From Macrotis lagotis (lineage: Eukaryota; Chordata; Mammalia; Peramelemorphia; Peramelidae): DNA of 64,000 bases. The position numbers and the translations under genes are program-made. How positions within the stretch are numbered: position 1 is the first letter of the stretch; each line of letters starts with the position of its first letter. The stretch lies in assembly GCF_037893015.1 (NCBI RefSeq), contig NC_133658.1, forward strand, positions 142,271,822 through 142,335,821, read 5' to 3'. Shown piece after piece: positions 10,691 to 20,715 of the stretch. The notes beneath the pieces are model-generated. The model ran no database searches, had not been told where the DNA came from, and saw only the letters and a list, made by a program, of their open reading frames with translations.

Positions 10691-11665
10691 TATTTTTCTC
10701 AGAGGTTCTAGGTCTCTCTGAGTTACGTCTTTACTTTCCAAGAATTTTTCTATGGACCCTCATTTACGCTGGCCTTTCTTCATTTTACTAAGACCTTGAG
10801 TTGGGGAGGGACTGGTTCACAGAGGTTTGGTGTGGGGATCCTTAGTGGCTTTACTCACTACATGTAATATCTCCAGCTGGCCAATAGGAGATGCTAGAGG
10901 ATTTGCTCACTGAATGCAATATCTCCATCTGGCCAGTAGGAGGTGCTGGTTGCTTTCTCTGGAGTGGCCATGACCTTGATTGAGGCCTTCTCCTTTGGCC
11001 CAGAGAGAGTGATTAAAGCTGTTAAATATTTTTGTCTTTGATCAATGTCTTTGATCACCTCCCTGGGGTGAGGTGATCACTCTCCCTATTGTCAGCTGAG
11101 GTGGTTCTAGCCTGGGTCAGAGGTAGACTGCAATTGTGTTTGTTCTGGGAAGGGACTTAAGTTGAAATGGAGGCATTGGCTCTGAGTTCCTCCTGACCAG
11201 AGGAGCCTAGGAATGATGTCTGCCACTCTCCTGCACCGATACTCTCCCTCTAGCCCTGCTGACAAGCTCTGGAAGGTCAACTTCGACATCAATGCCTCTG
11301 CTTCCTAGTTGATCCAAGCCCCATGGTCTACTAGGCTCTAGCCCCACTGCTGATCAAACTGATCAGGTTCTCAGGCCCTCAGGCTCCTGGGCTCCAGACT
11401 CACTGCTAATCAGGCTAATCTGTGGCTAATCCAGGCTCCCAGGCTCTCCTCAATCCTGGGCTCCCTGCAATCTGCCCTCTGTGCCCAGACTCACCCATGA
11501 TTACAGAAGACATATCTTGAGATAGATGTTCTTTATCCTGGCTTTTCTTTCTGGGTTTTCTTGATCAGATTTCTTTTAATAGGTTTGTTTCATATCACAT
11601 ATGGGGGAAGATCAGGAGATTTTGGAACTGGGCCTGTCTTCTCTCCACCATCTTGGCCAGAATTC
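10690..11665 (-). promoter_or_regulatory. L1 5' UTR/internal promoter relic
   Basis: This is clearly more GC-rich than its surroundings. The element start (plus-strand CCACCATCTTGGCCAG, 11646-11661) is the complement of a YY1-type CCAAGATGG box, as found at the beginning of mammalian L1 promoters. It contains an imperfect tandem repeat: TCACTACATGTAATATCTCC at 10855 and TCACTGAATGCAATATCTCC at 10907, period 52. Confidence 0.7.
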
Positions 11666-11678
11666 CTGGAAGTATCTT
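11666..11678. repeat. Target-site duplication, right copy
   Basis: CTGGAAGTATCTT, identical to 5036-5048. It abuts the 5' end of the minus-strand L1. Confidence 0.85.
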
Positions 11679-12004
11679 CACCAGTAAGGACATGACAGCA
11701 CAGAAATGGAAGGATGGGACCTTTTTAGATTTAAAAGTGGTAAGGATCTTGGACCCAATTTTAACCCAATCTTGAAAACATTAAAATTTCAGTGTAAATA
11801 TTTATACCTTGGAAATTAACAAATACTCTAATTCAGCTCTTCACTAATCATTTTGTGATTGTATACATTTAATCAAGTATTGGTGAAAATCTTAGTAATA
11901 AAGATTAAACTTAAATTTTCTGTGCACAGATTTTTTTCCACCAGGTAGCCAGCAGTTAAGCATTTTTCATTACACTTCTGCCTTGGTGGCTATATAGTTC
12001 AATT

Positions 12005-12282
12005 TTCCCAATTTAGAGAGAATGAAACTGAGGTGAGAAATGTTAAATGATGTGGTCAAGTTAACATAGATGTCAGTTCTATCTCTCTTAAAAATGAAGA
12101 GGCAGAGTTTGAGAATCAGATTTCTGATTTCTAGGGCAGATAGTTTTCTATTGAACCATATGGCTTCCTCTACTTTAAAGTGTATCATATCAGAGGATGA
12201 AATCTTAGAATTGTTTTGGTCCATTCCCTTCACTTCATTTTAAAGATAAGAAAATTGAAGTTTCATAGAAGAAAAGTGACTT
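12005..12282 (-). repeat. MIR-like relics, antisense
   Basis: Two worn segments. The first (12005-12185) carries GAGAATGAAACTGAGGTGAG and a tail ending ATATGGCTTCC. The second (12195-12282) carries GGTCCATTCCCTTCACTTCA and AAAGATAAGAAAATTGAAG, the complement of the MIR 'ctcagtttcctcatctgtaaaatg' zone. The HAL1 element starts where the second one breaks off. Confidence 0.5.
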
Positions 12283-12720
12283 CTTTTTTAAAAAATAACT
12301 TTTTATTGATATTTTCTTTTTCTTACATGACCACAAAAGCCTATCTATGGTACCCCTTTACCTTTTCCCATGAGAGGGAAAAAAATCAACATAACTGATT
12401 GATTGATTGAGAAAGCCCCAAAACATGTACAATGATAGCATTTGTAACCTTCCCATTGCCACCAAGTTGTGGGTTGTGGGTGGCTTCTCATATCCCTTCA
12501 TGTGGGTCCCACTTGATCTTTTAAATTTTGTTATTTTACTTTTTATTTTTTGGTGGGTCATTGGTTTTTCCATTCATATCTTTACACATTAATAAAATAT
12601 TCTTGTTTAAGAGTAAACAAAATACCCCTCCCCAAAAAATATAGAATCACTTGAATGATAAAGTAAAGGGGAGAGAAAAAAATTAAAATTAAAACTAAAA
12701 AATAATAGTAATAATTGTAG

Positions 12721-12870
12721 GTATGGCCATATGGTGCAGTGGATGGAGCACCAGCCCTGGAGCCAGGAGCACCTAAGCCCATATCCGGCCCCGTACACCC
12801 AACAATCACCCAGCTGTGTGACATGCAAGCCACCCCAAACCCCCTGCCCTGCAGAAACCAAAAAAAAAAG
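12721..12870 (+). repeat. Divergent SINE in HAL1 3' UTR
   Basis: Starts ATGGTGCAGTGGATGGAGCA, with ACCAGCCCTGGAGCCAGGAG in the head. The middle is GC-rich and altered (ACACCCAACAATCACCCAGC). It ends in an A-rich tail. It resembles the next SINE (12913) more than the young family. The other HAL1 copy lacks both. Confidence 0.65.
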
Positions 12871-12912
12871 AAAAAAGACCCACAATAAAATAAAATAGTA
12901 ATAATAATAATA

Positions 12913-13060
12913 GGGGCAGCTAGGTGGCAGACAGAGCACTGGGCCTTGAGCCAGGAGCATCCAGGTCCAAATCTTGCCTCAGACATCCAACAATCACCCT
13001 GCTATGCAGCCCCAGGCAGGCCACCCAGCCCCATTTGCCCTGCATTCCCCCCCAAATAAT
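12913..13060 (+). repeat. Divergent SINE in HAL1 3' UTR
   Basis: GGGGCAGCTAGGTGGCAGAC head with the altered middle CATCCAACAATCACCCTGCT, shared with the SINE at 12721. It lies between (AAT)n stretches. It was probably inserted in the A/T-rich 3' end of HAL1, or amplified there. Confidence 0.68.
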
Positions 13061-13257
13061 AATAAAAAATGTGCTTCAGTCTGTGTTCCAACACCACTAA
13101 TTCTGTCTCAGGTGGATCACATTCTTTATGATAAGTCCATGACAAAAGTTACTTCCATATTTTTCCACTGTTGCCATTGCTGATTGCAACTCCCTCCTTT
13201 CATATTTATCCACTATCGTGTACTATATTTTCTCTCTCCTTTCACTGACTCTGCTGT

Positions 13258-13406
13258 AGGGTAGCTGAGTGGTGCAGCAGACAGATCCCTGGCCCTGGGG
13301 CCAAGAGGCCCCCAGCCCTCCTACCACACCTAAGGCCCAGCATCCACTGGGCCCTATGGTCCTGGACAGGCTGTCCAATCCCAGACCCTTGCAAGAAGTA
13401 AAAAAG
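13258..13406 (+). repeat. SINE-derived block captured in HAL1 3' UTR
   Basis: Head AGGGTAGCTGAGTGGTGCAG, middle GGCCCTGGGGCCAAGAGG and end CCCTTGCAAGAAGTAAAAAA. It is antisense to HAL1. The other HAL1 copy has a SINE at the same position and in the same relative orientation (44927-45070), with matching sequence on both sides. This points to a SINE that became part of the HAL1 lineage. Confidence 0.7.
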
Positions 13407-13929
13407 AAAATGTGTTATATCTGACCACTCTCCCCCCATGGTCTATCCTCTCCTCCTTCATTCACATCCCCACCCCTTCCCCCCTGTGCCCCACTCTCTC
13501 CTTCTTACTCCAGATGTCTATGCCCCATTGAGTATACATGCTGTTTCCTCTCCTAGCCACCTCTGATGAGAGCAAAGATTCCCTCATTCCCCCTTGCCTT
13601 CCCTCATTCCATATCATTGCAATAGCTCATTGTAATAAAGAAAAATCTTATTATATGAAATATATTGGCCTATTCTCCCTCTCCTTTTTCTTTCCCCCAT
13701 TAAATTTCCCTTTTTTTCTTTTGACTCCATTTTTATACCATATTTTATCTTCAAATTCATCTTCCTCCTGTGCTTCATCTATAAAAGCTCCTTCTACCTG
13801 CTCTGTTAATTGAGAAGGTTCATATGAGTATTATCAGTGTCATTTTTCTATACAGGAATACATGCAGTTCATCATCATTAAGTCCCCATATTTTCCCCTT
13901 CTCTTCCAATCTCTATGCTTCACCTGAGT

Positions 13930-15133
13930 CCTGTATTTGAAGCTCAAACCTTCTGTTAAGCTCTGGCCATTCCAACAGGAACATTTGAAATTCCCCTGGT
14001 TCATTGAAAGTCCATCTTTTTCCCTGAAAGAAGACATTCAGTTTTGCTTGGTAGTTGATTCTCAGTTGCATTCTAAGCTATTTTGCCTTCTGGTATATTA
14101 TATTCCAAGCTTTACGAGCTTTTAATGTAGTTGCTGCTAAGTCCTGTGAGATCCTGATTGCAGCTCCAATGGTATTTGAATTGTGTCTTTCTGGCTGCTT
14201 GTAATATTTTCTCTTTGATTTGGGAGTTCTGGAACTTGGCTATAATATTACTGGGGGTTGGTTTTTTGGGATCTCTTTCTTGGGGGGATTGGTGGATTCT
14301 CTTCACTTCTATTTTGCCCTCTGCTTCTAGGATATTAGGGCAATTTTCCTGTAGTAATTCTTTGAAAATGATGTCAAGGCTCTTTTCCTGATCATGACTT
14401 TCAGGTATTACAATAATTTTTAAATTATCTTTCCTAAATCTGTTTTCCATATCAATTGTTTTTTCATTGAGATGTTTCACATTTTCTTCTAATTTTTCAT
14501 TCTCTTGGTTTTGAAGTATTGAGTCCTGATTTCTCATAAATTCAGCAAAATCTCCCTGAGTTCTATTCTTTGTCTAAAGGATTTGTTTTCCTCAGAGAAC
14601 ATTCTTATCTCTTTTGCCATCTGGCCAATTCTGCTTTTTAAAGCATTCTTCTCCTCAATAACTTTTTGAACTGTTTTATCCATTTGACCTAAGCTGGTTT
14701 TTAGCATGCTATTTTCTTAAGCATTTTTTTGGATTTCCTTGACTAAGCTGCTGACTTCATTTTCATGTTTTTCCTGCATCTCTCTCCTTTCTTTTCCCAG
14801 TTTTTCTTCTAACTCCCTCATTTGATTTTCAAAGTCTTTTTTGAGCTCTGTCATACCCTGAGCCCAATTTCTGTTTTTTCTTGGAGTCTTTAGATGCAGG
14901 AGCTTGTGGCTCCTCATCTTCAGACTGAGTGTTTTGATCCTTCTTGGGCTCACAGGCAAAATATTTCTCAATGGTGTTTCTCTTTTTTTCTCTACTTGCT
15001 CATTTTCCCAGCCCAAGCCTGTTTTGGGGGTGCATCCTGAGCTTTTGGGACACTCCCACAAGGATCTCCGTGTGTGTGAGACTCTGTCCTCCCTACTGGT
15101 CTGTGAATGACCATAAGTGTCCCCCTCAGCCAC
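13930..15133 (-). pseudogene. HAL1/L1-type ORF1, broken
   Basis: The N-terminal part (14717-15133) ends in a coiled coil with ELKKDFENQMRELEEKLGKE heptads. The C-terminal part (14112-14537) has an RRM-like segment (ENRFRKDNLKIIVIPESHD) and the conserved NIIAKFQNSQIKEKILQAAR. Length and order fit an L1 ORF1 protein. The frame breaks between the two parts, and the codon at the left edge of the N-terminal frame is GTG, not ATG. It is a relic. No ORF2 follows. Confidence 0.82.
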
Positions 15134-15139
15134 GGGGCT

Positions 15140-15738
15140 GAGGTGGGGGGCCCTGGTGTTCTATGGGGGGCCTAGACTGCGATCAGGATCTGAATGTGGT
15201 CAGAACCCCAGAGTCCTGTTCCAGGGGCAGAGGACAGAGCTTGGCAGTATCTCTCTTCACTCACTCCCTAGGTTCAATGGGTTCATGCCCTAGGGGCTCC
15301 TGTTTACTGGCTCTGCCTGCTTCTGTTTCCTGGATCTGGACTGCCTTGGCCACTGTGTGCCCTGAGGGCTGGGCTTCACGTGCTCACTCTGGCAGAGGTC
15401 CCCCGCTGTTCCCCCAATTTGTGCCTGGTGCTCCCTGGGTTTTAGGTTAGGAAACTCCTCCGCTGCTATGAGCCCCAGCTCCCAGTGCCCTGGGGCTGCC
15501 TCCGGGAGGCTGAAGTTTTTTCACTCTGGTGGGACACCCCTCTGGGGGGTGCCCTTCCAACCCCAGGGAGCAGAACCTTTCTGCTCTTTTCCAGGTTACC
15601 CTGAGTAGGAGAACTGCCTCACTGGGTCCCTCTGTGGGTTCTATCTCTCAAAAATTTAGTTAGAGTCCTTAGTTTATAAGTTTTATGAGAGAGCAGCTAA
15701 GAAAGGATCATCTCCTGTTGCCATCTTGTCTCTGCCCC
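15140..15738 (-). promoter_or_regulatory. HAL1 5' UTR/promoter relic
   Basis: This is the most GC-rich block in the first 16 kb (for example GGGGGGCCTAGACTGCGATC). The element start carries the complement of CCATCTTGTCTCTGCCCC, a YY1-like AAGATGGC box near the 5' end as in L1 promoters. Its activity cannot be judged from sequence. Confidence 0.6.
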
Positions 15739-16015
15739 ATTCACATCTTTAGGAAATCAATGAAGTTCCTAATTCTTGAATCTTCTAAATGCACATAGTT
15801 TATTGAGTATATTCTATCTCTAATATTTAGACCACAAATATATGGCCTTCCATTAGTGGGGGGGTTCATTTCCTGAATATTAGAAAATAAGACAAATTTC
15901 TCCTTGGTCTTAAAGTAAAGTACATCATATATAGGGGTCAGGGACTAGATTCCCCTTTGGTAGAGGTTTCCAAGCAAGTGTCAGGGTCATGCTCTAGGAT
16001 TTCTGGAGCCTCATC
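15739..16015. other. Sequence between HAL1 and the TRIM copy
   Basis: Not recognised. It lies just beyond the stop of the TRIM-like copy on its 3' side, so part of it could be the retrocopy's 3' UTR. I see no clear poly(A) (plus-strand poly-T) to prove that. Confidence 0.35.
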
Positions 16016-16806
16016 TTATACTGGGTCAATAGTTAGAATATTTTCATTCTTGATGTATTGGTCAATGAAAAATATAGGCCAGAGGGAGCTGTGAAAAGTT
16101 CCTCATGAATGCATAAATGTGGCATCTATTGTCTACATCATAAAACACTGTCTCCTGTCTAATAATCCAAAAAGATTCCCACCTTGGGGAGTTTCCATCT
16201 TACAGGAATGTTCATAGTAGGTACAGGCTATAAACTTATTTTGTCTTAGATTCAAAAACCAATATCCAGTAGAGGATGATTAAACCTCTCCATTTTTTTT
16301 TTTTGCAGCAGTGGTACAAAGACCAACATCCCAAGCAGAATGGTTTCCCATTGTCACTTCCCACTAATGTCTCCCAGATAAAATTTTGAGTTGCTAGAAA
16401 CAGATCACATAGATCAGATCTCTCCATAGAATAATGCAATTTCTTTTATTAATCTCTTCTTCTTATTGTGTTCATATCTGTGGATAAGATGATTCCAAGA
16501 TGGTCTGTTTCAGGATTCATTCTGATTTCCTCAGGGAAGATTGTCTTCATCATTTGTTTTTGATTCAGGCTCCTTGTCAGCCGAACTTGGAGAAATTTGA
16601 AGGACTGAGCCAAATTGACCCAATTGATCCACATCACAAAATTTCCAGCACTCAGGACATTTAAAACTTTTTCCCCAACTCATATGTATGTGTTTGAAGA
16701 CACAATCTTTGCAGCAATTGTGACCACATTCTATAGATATGACACATGTGAGGAAATCTAGGCATGTAATCTTCAGTTCTTCTGAAATACATGAATTAAG
16801 ATGCAA
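16016..16806 (-). pseudogene. TRIM-family RING + PRY/SPRY copy, broken
   Basis: The RING part (about 16590-16806) reads ITCLDFLT, then SIECGHNCCKDC and later SFKCPECWKFCDV. These are most of the C3HC4 zinc ligands in TRIM-style context, but the first cysteine pair is incomplete. After about 20 residues comes the PRY start, NPETDHLGIILSTDMNTIRR (about 16450-16520, another frame). The SPRY traces follow: LATQNFI and DNGKPF (16236-16439), VGIFLDY then a stop, and LWPIFFIDQYIKNENILTID just before a stop codon at 16016-16018. Several frameshifts are needed. Family role: E3 ubiquitin ligases with a B30.2 target-binding domain. The B-box and coiled coil (roughly 500 bp) are absent, and no introns are seen. 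It is probably a processed or partial pseudogene, and I cannot say which TRIM. Confidence 0.72.
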
Positions 16807-17880
16807 AATAATGATTCATCTGGTGATTCTGGTTTTGGATCTTCCACCAAGTTTGGAGCTCTAGGTCAGTTTCCTAAAAGTGGCTTATTTTAGTCTCTGC
16901 ATCCACTTAATGTGAGATCCAAGACTACAACACAGTCCTCTTGACTGTCAAATCAATACTCTTCCCCCTAAAATCACTCTTTTTATTGTTTGTCTGTTTT
17001 TAGTAAAATCACTCTTCATAAACTTTCTTCACATTTGATAAATCAGGAAGATTGGTTCTTCCTGATTCTTAGTTCCAGAAATCAAGGATCTTCCTTACTG
17101 GTTCTGACAGTCTAGGTTTACAAAAAAAAATTTCCAAGTTTAAGAGGAAATTCACTGAACTGGTGGAATATAATCTTAAAGAATTTGACCCTTGATCCAA
17201 ATGATCAATAGAAAGGGAACAGAAAGGCATACTGCCAGTAGGTAGCCACATCTATCAAAAGCAACATGTCTGCAGGTAGATAATTTCTACTTCATTGAAA
17301 AGAACAAACCACCTTTCTCCAAAACTCCAATTCTCTATTTCCAAGAACATTTTGAACCCTTGGGAAACCAGAGTTGGAGGGTTAGAAGACTTTGGTTTGT
17401 AGATGCTCCAAATGCTCTTTAAGTGAACCTATTACAGATTTAAGACATAGATTTATGGATTACTGGAGTTAGAAAGGACTTTAGAGATGGTGTAATCCAC
17501 ACATCTCACTGAAACCTAGATTTAGGAATAAAGAAAGAATATTCCCTGCTCTGGGATATTTGGGAGATGGTGATATATACAATCTATTGGAGAGATACTA
17601 TACTGGGATACTGTTAACTGTTTGATTGAGTCAGGGTACCTAGATGCTAACCTTGGCTCTTAAAATAACTTGCATTAACTAGAGCACAATTACTTCCCTT
17701 TATTGGCTACAGTAAAATCATCTATTTGGTCATGTTGGGTGCTTCCAATCCTATATTGTGGATACAAGGATACTTGGAGTATGTATGTTTGGTCAGTGTA
17801 GTGGACTAATGGTGTGAGATTCCCTCCATCAATGTACACTTCACCACCCTTCTGATTGCCATGGTTCCCCAGTATATGGT
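16807..17880. other. Mostly unannotated sequence with a MIR trace
   Basis: A short antisense MIR-like piece is visible near 17455-17520 (GGAGTTAGAAAGGACTTTAG, as in 'agctggaagggaccttagaggtcatc'). The rest, including small open frames at 17069-17251 and 17690-17908, shows nothing I recognise. Confidence 0.4.
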
Positions 17881-18035
17881 TTCTTTTTTGGGGGGTTTTG
17901 CAAGGCAAATGGGGTTAAGTGGCTTGCCCAAAGCCACACAGCTAAGTAATTATTAAGTTTATGTGGTCATATTTGAACTCAGGTACTTCTGAGTCCAAGA
18001 CTGGTGCTCTATCCACTACACCACCTAGCTGCCCC
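17881..18035 (-). repeat. Young tRNA-derived SINE, antisense
   Basis: Starts with T/G-rich sequence and TTTTGCAAGGCAAATGGGG. Ends CACCACCTAGCTGCCCC. TATGGTT flanks it on both sides (about 17874-17880 and 18036-18042), giving a short target-site duplication. Confidence 0.9.
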
Positions 18036-18150
18036 TATGGTTCATTCTTTGAGGTTATTTAGCAATTCCAGGGTTGTCATTTAATGTTTTCTTCATTCAC
18101 TCTGAAGCTTTCAATCCAAAAAGGATTTCTGCCTAAGAATTTTTGACTGT

Positions 18151-18158
18151 TTGTGTAT

Positions 18159-18195
<37 letters not shown>
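18151..18195. repeat. (GT)n microsatellite
   Basis: About 45 bp of GT/TGTA repeats, interrupted near the left end by GTATGT. Confidence 0.95.
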
Positions 18196-18196
<1 letters not shown>

Positions 18197-18663
18197 GTTG
18201 AAGCAAGAATTGATTTGTTGCTATATTAGTCTTTCTGTCAATAAAACTGCTTCCCAAAATATCTTATAATTTCCCTATGGAGAAGCTTAGAGAATCACAT
18301 TCTTGATTGTTCCTACAATCTTTCCTTCTCTCTAATCTTCAGTCTCTCGCTCTTTACTGTCCTCATAGCTTTTTTTGCAAATGCACCCAAGTTTCCCTCA
18401 TCTTTAGAAACAATAGCAACAACAGCAAATAATTAAAAAACTAACAAAACAATTCTCATTTGATCCTACCATCATCTGAAACTATATTCCTAAATTTTTC
18501 TTCAGTCTCCTAACCAAACTCATAGGAAAAACCTGTGTGCCTTTGACACTCTCTTCTAACTATGTTATCAACCCTTTTCAATCTGGCTTCCATTTGCATA
18601 GTTTGACCAAAACTGTTCCCTCTATGTTATCAATTAGCTCTTAATTGCCACATAAATGGCCTT

Positions 18664-18808
18664 TTTTTTTTTTGGATTTTTCAAGGCAATGGGGTTAAGT
18701 GACTTGCCCAAGGCCACACAGCTAGGCAATTACTAAGTGTCTGAAGTCACATTTGAACCCAGGTACTCCTGACTCCAAGGCTGGTGCTCTATGTCACCTA
18801 GCTGCCCC
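18664..18808 (-). repeat. Young tRNA-derived SINE, antisense
   Basis: T run, then GGATTTTTCAAGGCAATGGG, ending GTCACCTAGCTGCCCC. The flanks ATAAATGGCCTTT (left) and ATAAATGACCTTT (right) form a 13-bp target-site duplication with one mismatch. It lies inside the L2 relic. Confidence 0.93.
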
Positions 18809-19569
18809 ATAAATGACCTTTTTTACTCTTCATCCTTCTTTACCTCTTTCTAACATTTGACATACTTGGACTCTCTTCTCTCAGAATTTTTATAATATTT
18901 CTCTCCCTTGGCTCTCCTTCTAAATGCTTGACTTCCCCACCCATTTCCTTTCCTAGATCATGTCACACATCTTGACTTTGGATGTACCTTGAAGTTCTGT
19001 CCTGGGCCTTCTTTTCATATCTCTTTATATTCTCTCAGCAACCTCATCATTTCTTATGAGATTTTTGATTATCTCTCTACAGATGGCTCCTCTATCTACC
19101 TTACTATAATATCAGTTTTTCTCCTAAACTTCATACCCACAACAACTATTAATTGGACATTTCCAAATAAGTGTTCTATAGATTTCTCAAATTTAACATG
19201 TCCCAAACAGAATTTTTTAGCCTTTCCTCCAAATCACCCCTTTCTAGATACAATTTAGGAATCTAGAAGAATCTATCTTTTTTCTAGTGTTTATAGTTCA
19301 AACCTTAATGTCATCCTTGATTCTTCACTCTATTGACTTGTCAGGTCTATATTTAATTCTACTTTCAGAGTATCTCTCCAATTCATCCCCTTCTCTCTAC
19401 TCAAATACCCACCACCTTATTCAGACTCTGGTACTTCTTACCTGGATTATTTAAGTAGTTTCCTGATTGATTTGCCAACCTCAAGTCTCTCCTCTCTCTA
19501 ATGCAAATTCCATAAATTCACAAGAAGATAATTTTCCTAAAGCACAGTTCTGAACATAATTCTTGCTTT

Positions 19570-19788
19570 GTCAAGAAATTTGAAATCTGGTCTCAGACAC
19601 TTACTAACTGTGTGACCTTAGACAAGTCTCTTAAGTCTGTTTGTCTCAGTTTCCTCATGTGAAAAATGAGTTGGAGAAGGAAATAGCAAACCATTCAAGG
19701 ATCTCTGTCAAGGAAACATCACATGGGGTTATGAAGAGTTGACTTAGACTGAACAACTGAAAAGACTGAATAGTAACAATAGTCTCCT
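19570..19788 (+). repeat. Mar-1-like CORE-SINE, sense
   Basis: TGGTCTCAGACACTTACTAA and CTGTGTGACCTTAGACAAGT (CORE region), AATGAGTTGGAGAAGGAAAT, then a worn RTE-like tail (GGTTATGAAGAGTTGACTTA, ACTGAACAACTGAAAAGACT). The tRNA-like head is missing. It sits within the L2 relic. Confidence 0.72.
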
Positions 19789-20216
19789 CTAGCCTTAAAG
19801 GTCAGAATATGAACCCTTTACTTTGTCGTGTGAAGCCATCCACAGTTTGTTTCAAGTGTATCTTTCTAATTTTATAATATATTACCTCCCTTCTCACTCA
19901 ATAAAATACAACTAAAATGACCTTATCTTAAAAGACATTCTAGATCTCATTTCTATATTTTTTGAATAAACTGTCCTCCATTACTGAAATTATTTTTTTT
20001 GCTTGCATTTGTATTTTGAATACATCATACAGTCCCTGAAACAGAGTATGTGATTAAGGAATGCTTGTTGATTGTGTAAAATAAATGTCCCTCAATTACT
20101 ACTCTTAGAACACTTAATTTCCTTTAAAATTCAACTCAACTCCTGCCTCCTACATGAAGTCTTGCATGATTCTCCTACCTCCTACCAATTACTTTGCATT
20201 TGTTTAGGTAATTTTC

Positions 20217-20339
20217 TCTTCCCCCTTCCTCTTTTACCCTTCCCCTTCCCCTTCCTCCCTTCTCCTTCCCCCTTCCTTCTTCCCTCCCTTTTCCTTCCAT
20301 CTCTTCTTCTCTTTTCTCTCTCTCACATTCAAACACACA

Positions 20340-20374
<35 letters not shown>
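20217..20374. repeat. Pyrimidine tract, (AC)n and (AG)n
   Basis: A C/T-rich run (20217-20330) passes into about 12 AC units and then about 9 AG units, ending near 20374. It is probably a simple-sequence expansion inside the L2 3' end. Confidence 0.95.
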
Positions 20375-20593
20375 GTCTCAGAAATTGCTTCAGGCAATGA
20401 TATGATATAAGGAATATATAATAGTATATGTAAGCTCCTTGAAGGCAAGAATTGTATCATTACTATGTCTTTGCATAGTACCTAGCATACAGTGAGTGGA
20501 GTGTTTAATTAATAATTGTGTGTTAAAAGGGCATATAGAAAAGAGATACATTGTAACCCAGCAGTTCACATTACTTTGACCTGTGTCAATATT

Positions 20594-20715
20594 CTTCTCT
20601 AAGTCTCTCTCTCTCTCCCTCTCTTTCTCTCTCTCCCCCTCTCTCTCTTTCTCCTCATTCCCCTCCTTCTCCTCTTTCCCCTTCTTCTTCCCTCTTTTCT
20701 CTTCTCCTCTCTATA
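20594..20715. repeat. (CT)n-rich pyrimidine tract
   Basis: About 120 bp of CT/CCCT/CTT repeats, only C and T apart from a few bases. It is homopurine on the minus strand. Confidence 0.93.

Larger units (their letters stand above)
5049..11665 (-). mobile_element. Near full-length LINE-1, defective
   Basis: In element order (right to left on the plus strand): a 5' UTR (about 10690-11665) opening with a YY1-like CCAAGATGGTGG, ORF1 remains, a purine-rich spacer, ORF2 remains and a 3' UTR with a G-rich tract. The total is about 6.6 kb, normal for a mammalian L1. Both ORFs carry stops and frameshifts. The endonuclease N-terminus is missing and a TA tract lies in ORF2, so it cannot move by itself. 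A 13-bp target-site duplication shows it inserted as one unit. Confidence 0.9.
12283..15738 (-). mobile_element. HAL1-like (half-LINE-1) element
   Basis: Element order right to left: a GC-rich 5' UTR (about 15140-15738) beginning with a YY1-like box (complement of CCATCTTGTCTC), ORF1 remains (about 13930-15133), then about 1.6 kb of 3' UTR down to a T-rich end (element A-tail) at 12283. There is no endonuclease or RT coding anywhere between ORF1 and the 3' end. That is the defining layout of HAL1, which depends on L1 for movement. A second copy with the same 3' UTR lies at 43231-45433. I found no convincing target-site duplication. Confidence 0.68.
18440..20530 (+). mobile_element. L2 LINE relic, 3' half
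   Basis: Ordered L2 landmarks run through the segment. RT region: CAATCTGGCTTCCATTTGCA near 18580, and TCAAATTTAACATGTCCCAA near 19190. C-terminal region: CCACAGTTTGTTTCAAGTGT near 19840. 3' end: TCAACTCAACTCCTGCCTCC near 20130, then TAAGCTCCTTGAAGGCAAG and GCATAGTACCTAGCATACAG (20430-20495). A young SINE (18664-18808), a Mar-1 (19570-19788) and simple-sequence expansions interrupt it. No frame is open. L2 belongs to the CR1 superfamily and is extinct in therians. Confidence 0.72.

Noticed and set aside
5073..11290. Numerous short plus-strand frames in this block
   Set aside because: They are the antisense of L1 ORF1/ORF2 and UTRs. The real coding traces are on the minus strand.
12582..12986. 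134-residue and 117-residue minus-strand frames with Cys/Trp/Tyr-rich peptides
   Set aside because: They run through two SINEs and (AAT)n sequence in the HAL1 3' UTR. They are composition artefacts.
15163..15450. 95-residue frame in GC-rich sequence, considered as a host exon
   Set aside because: It lies antisense within the HAL1 5' UTR. There are no splice-site context or protein motifs to support an exon.
12283..15738. Target-site duplication for the HAL1 element
   Set aside because: The flanks (AAAGTGACTTC left, ATTCACATCTTTAGG right) do not match convincingly, so no duplication was claimed.
20072..20410. 112-residue plus-strand frame with a Leu/Pro-rich middle
   Set aside because: It crosses L2 3' sequence, a pyrimidine tract and the AC/AG repeats, so it is not a gene.
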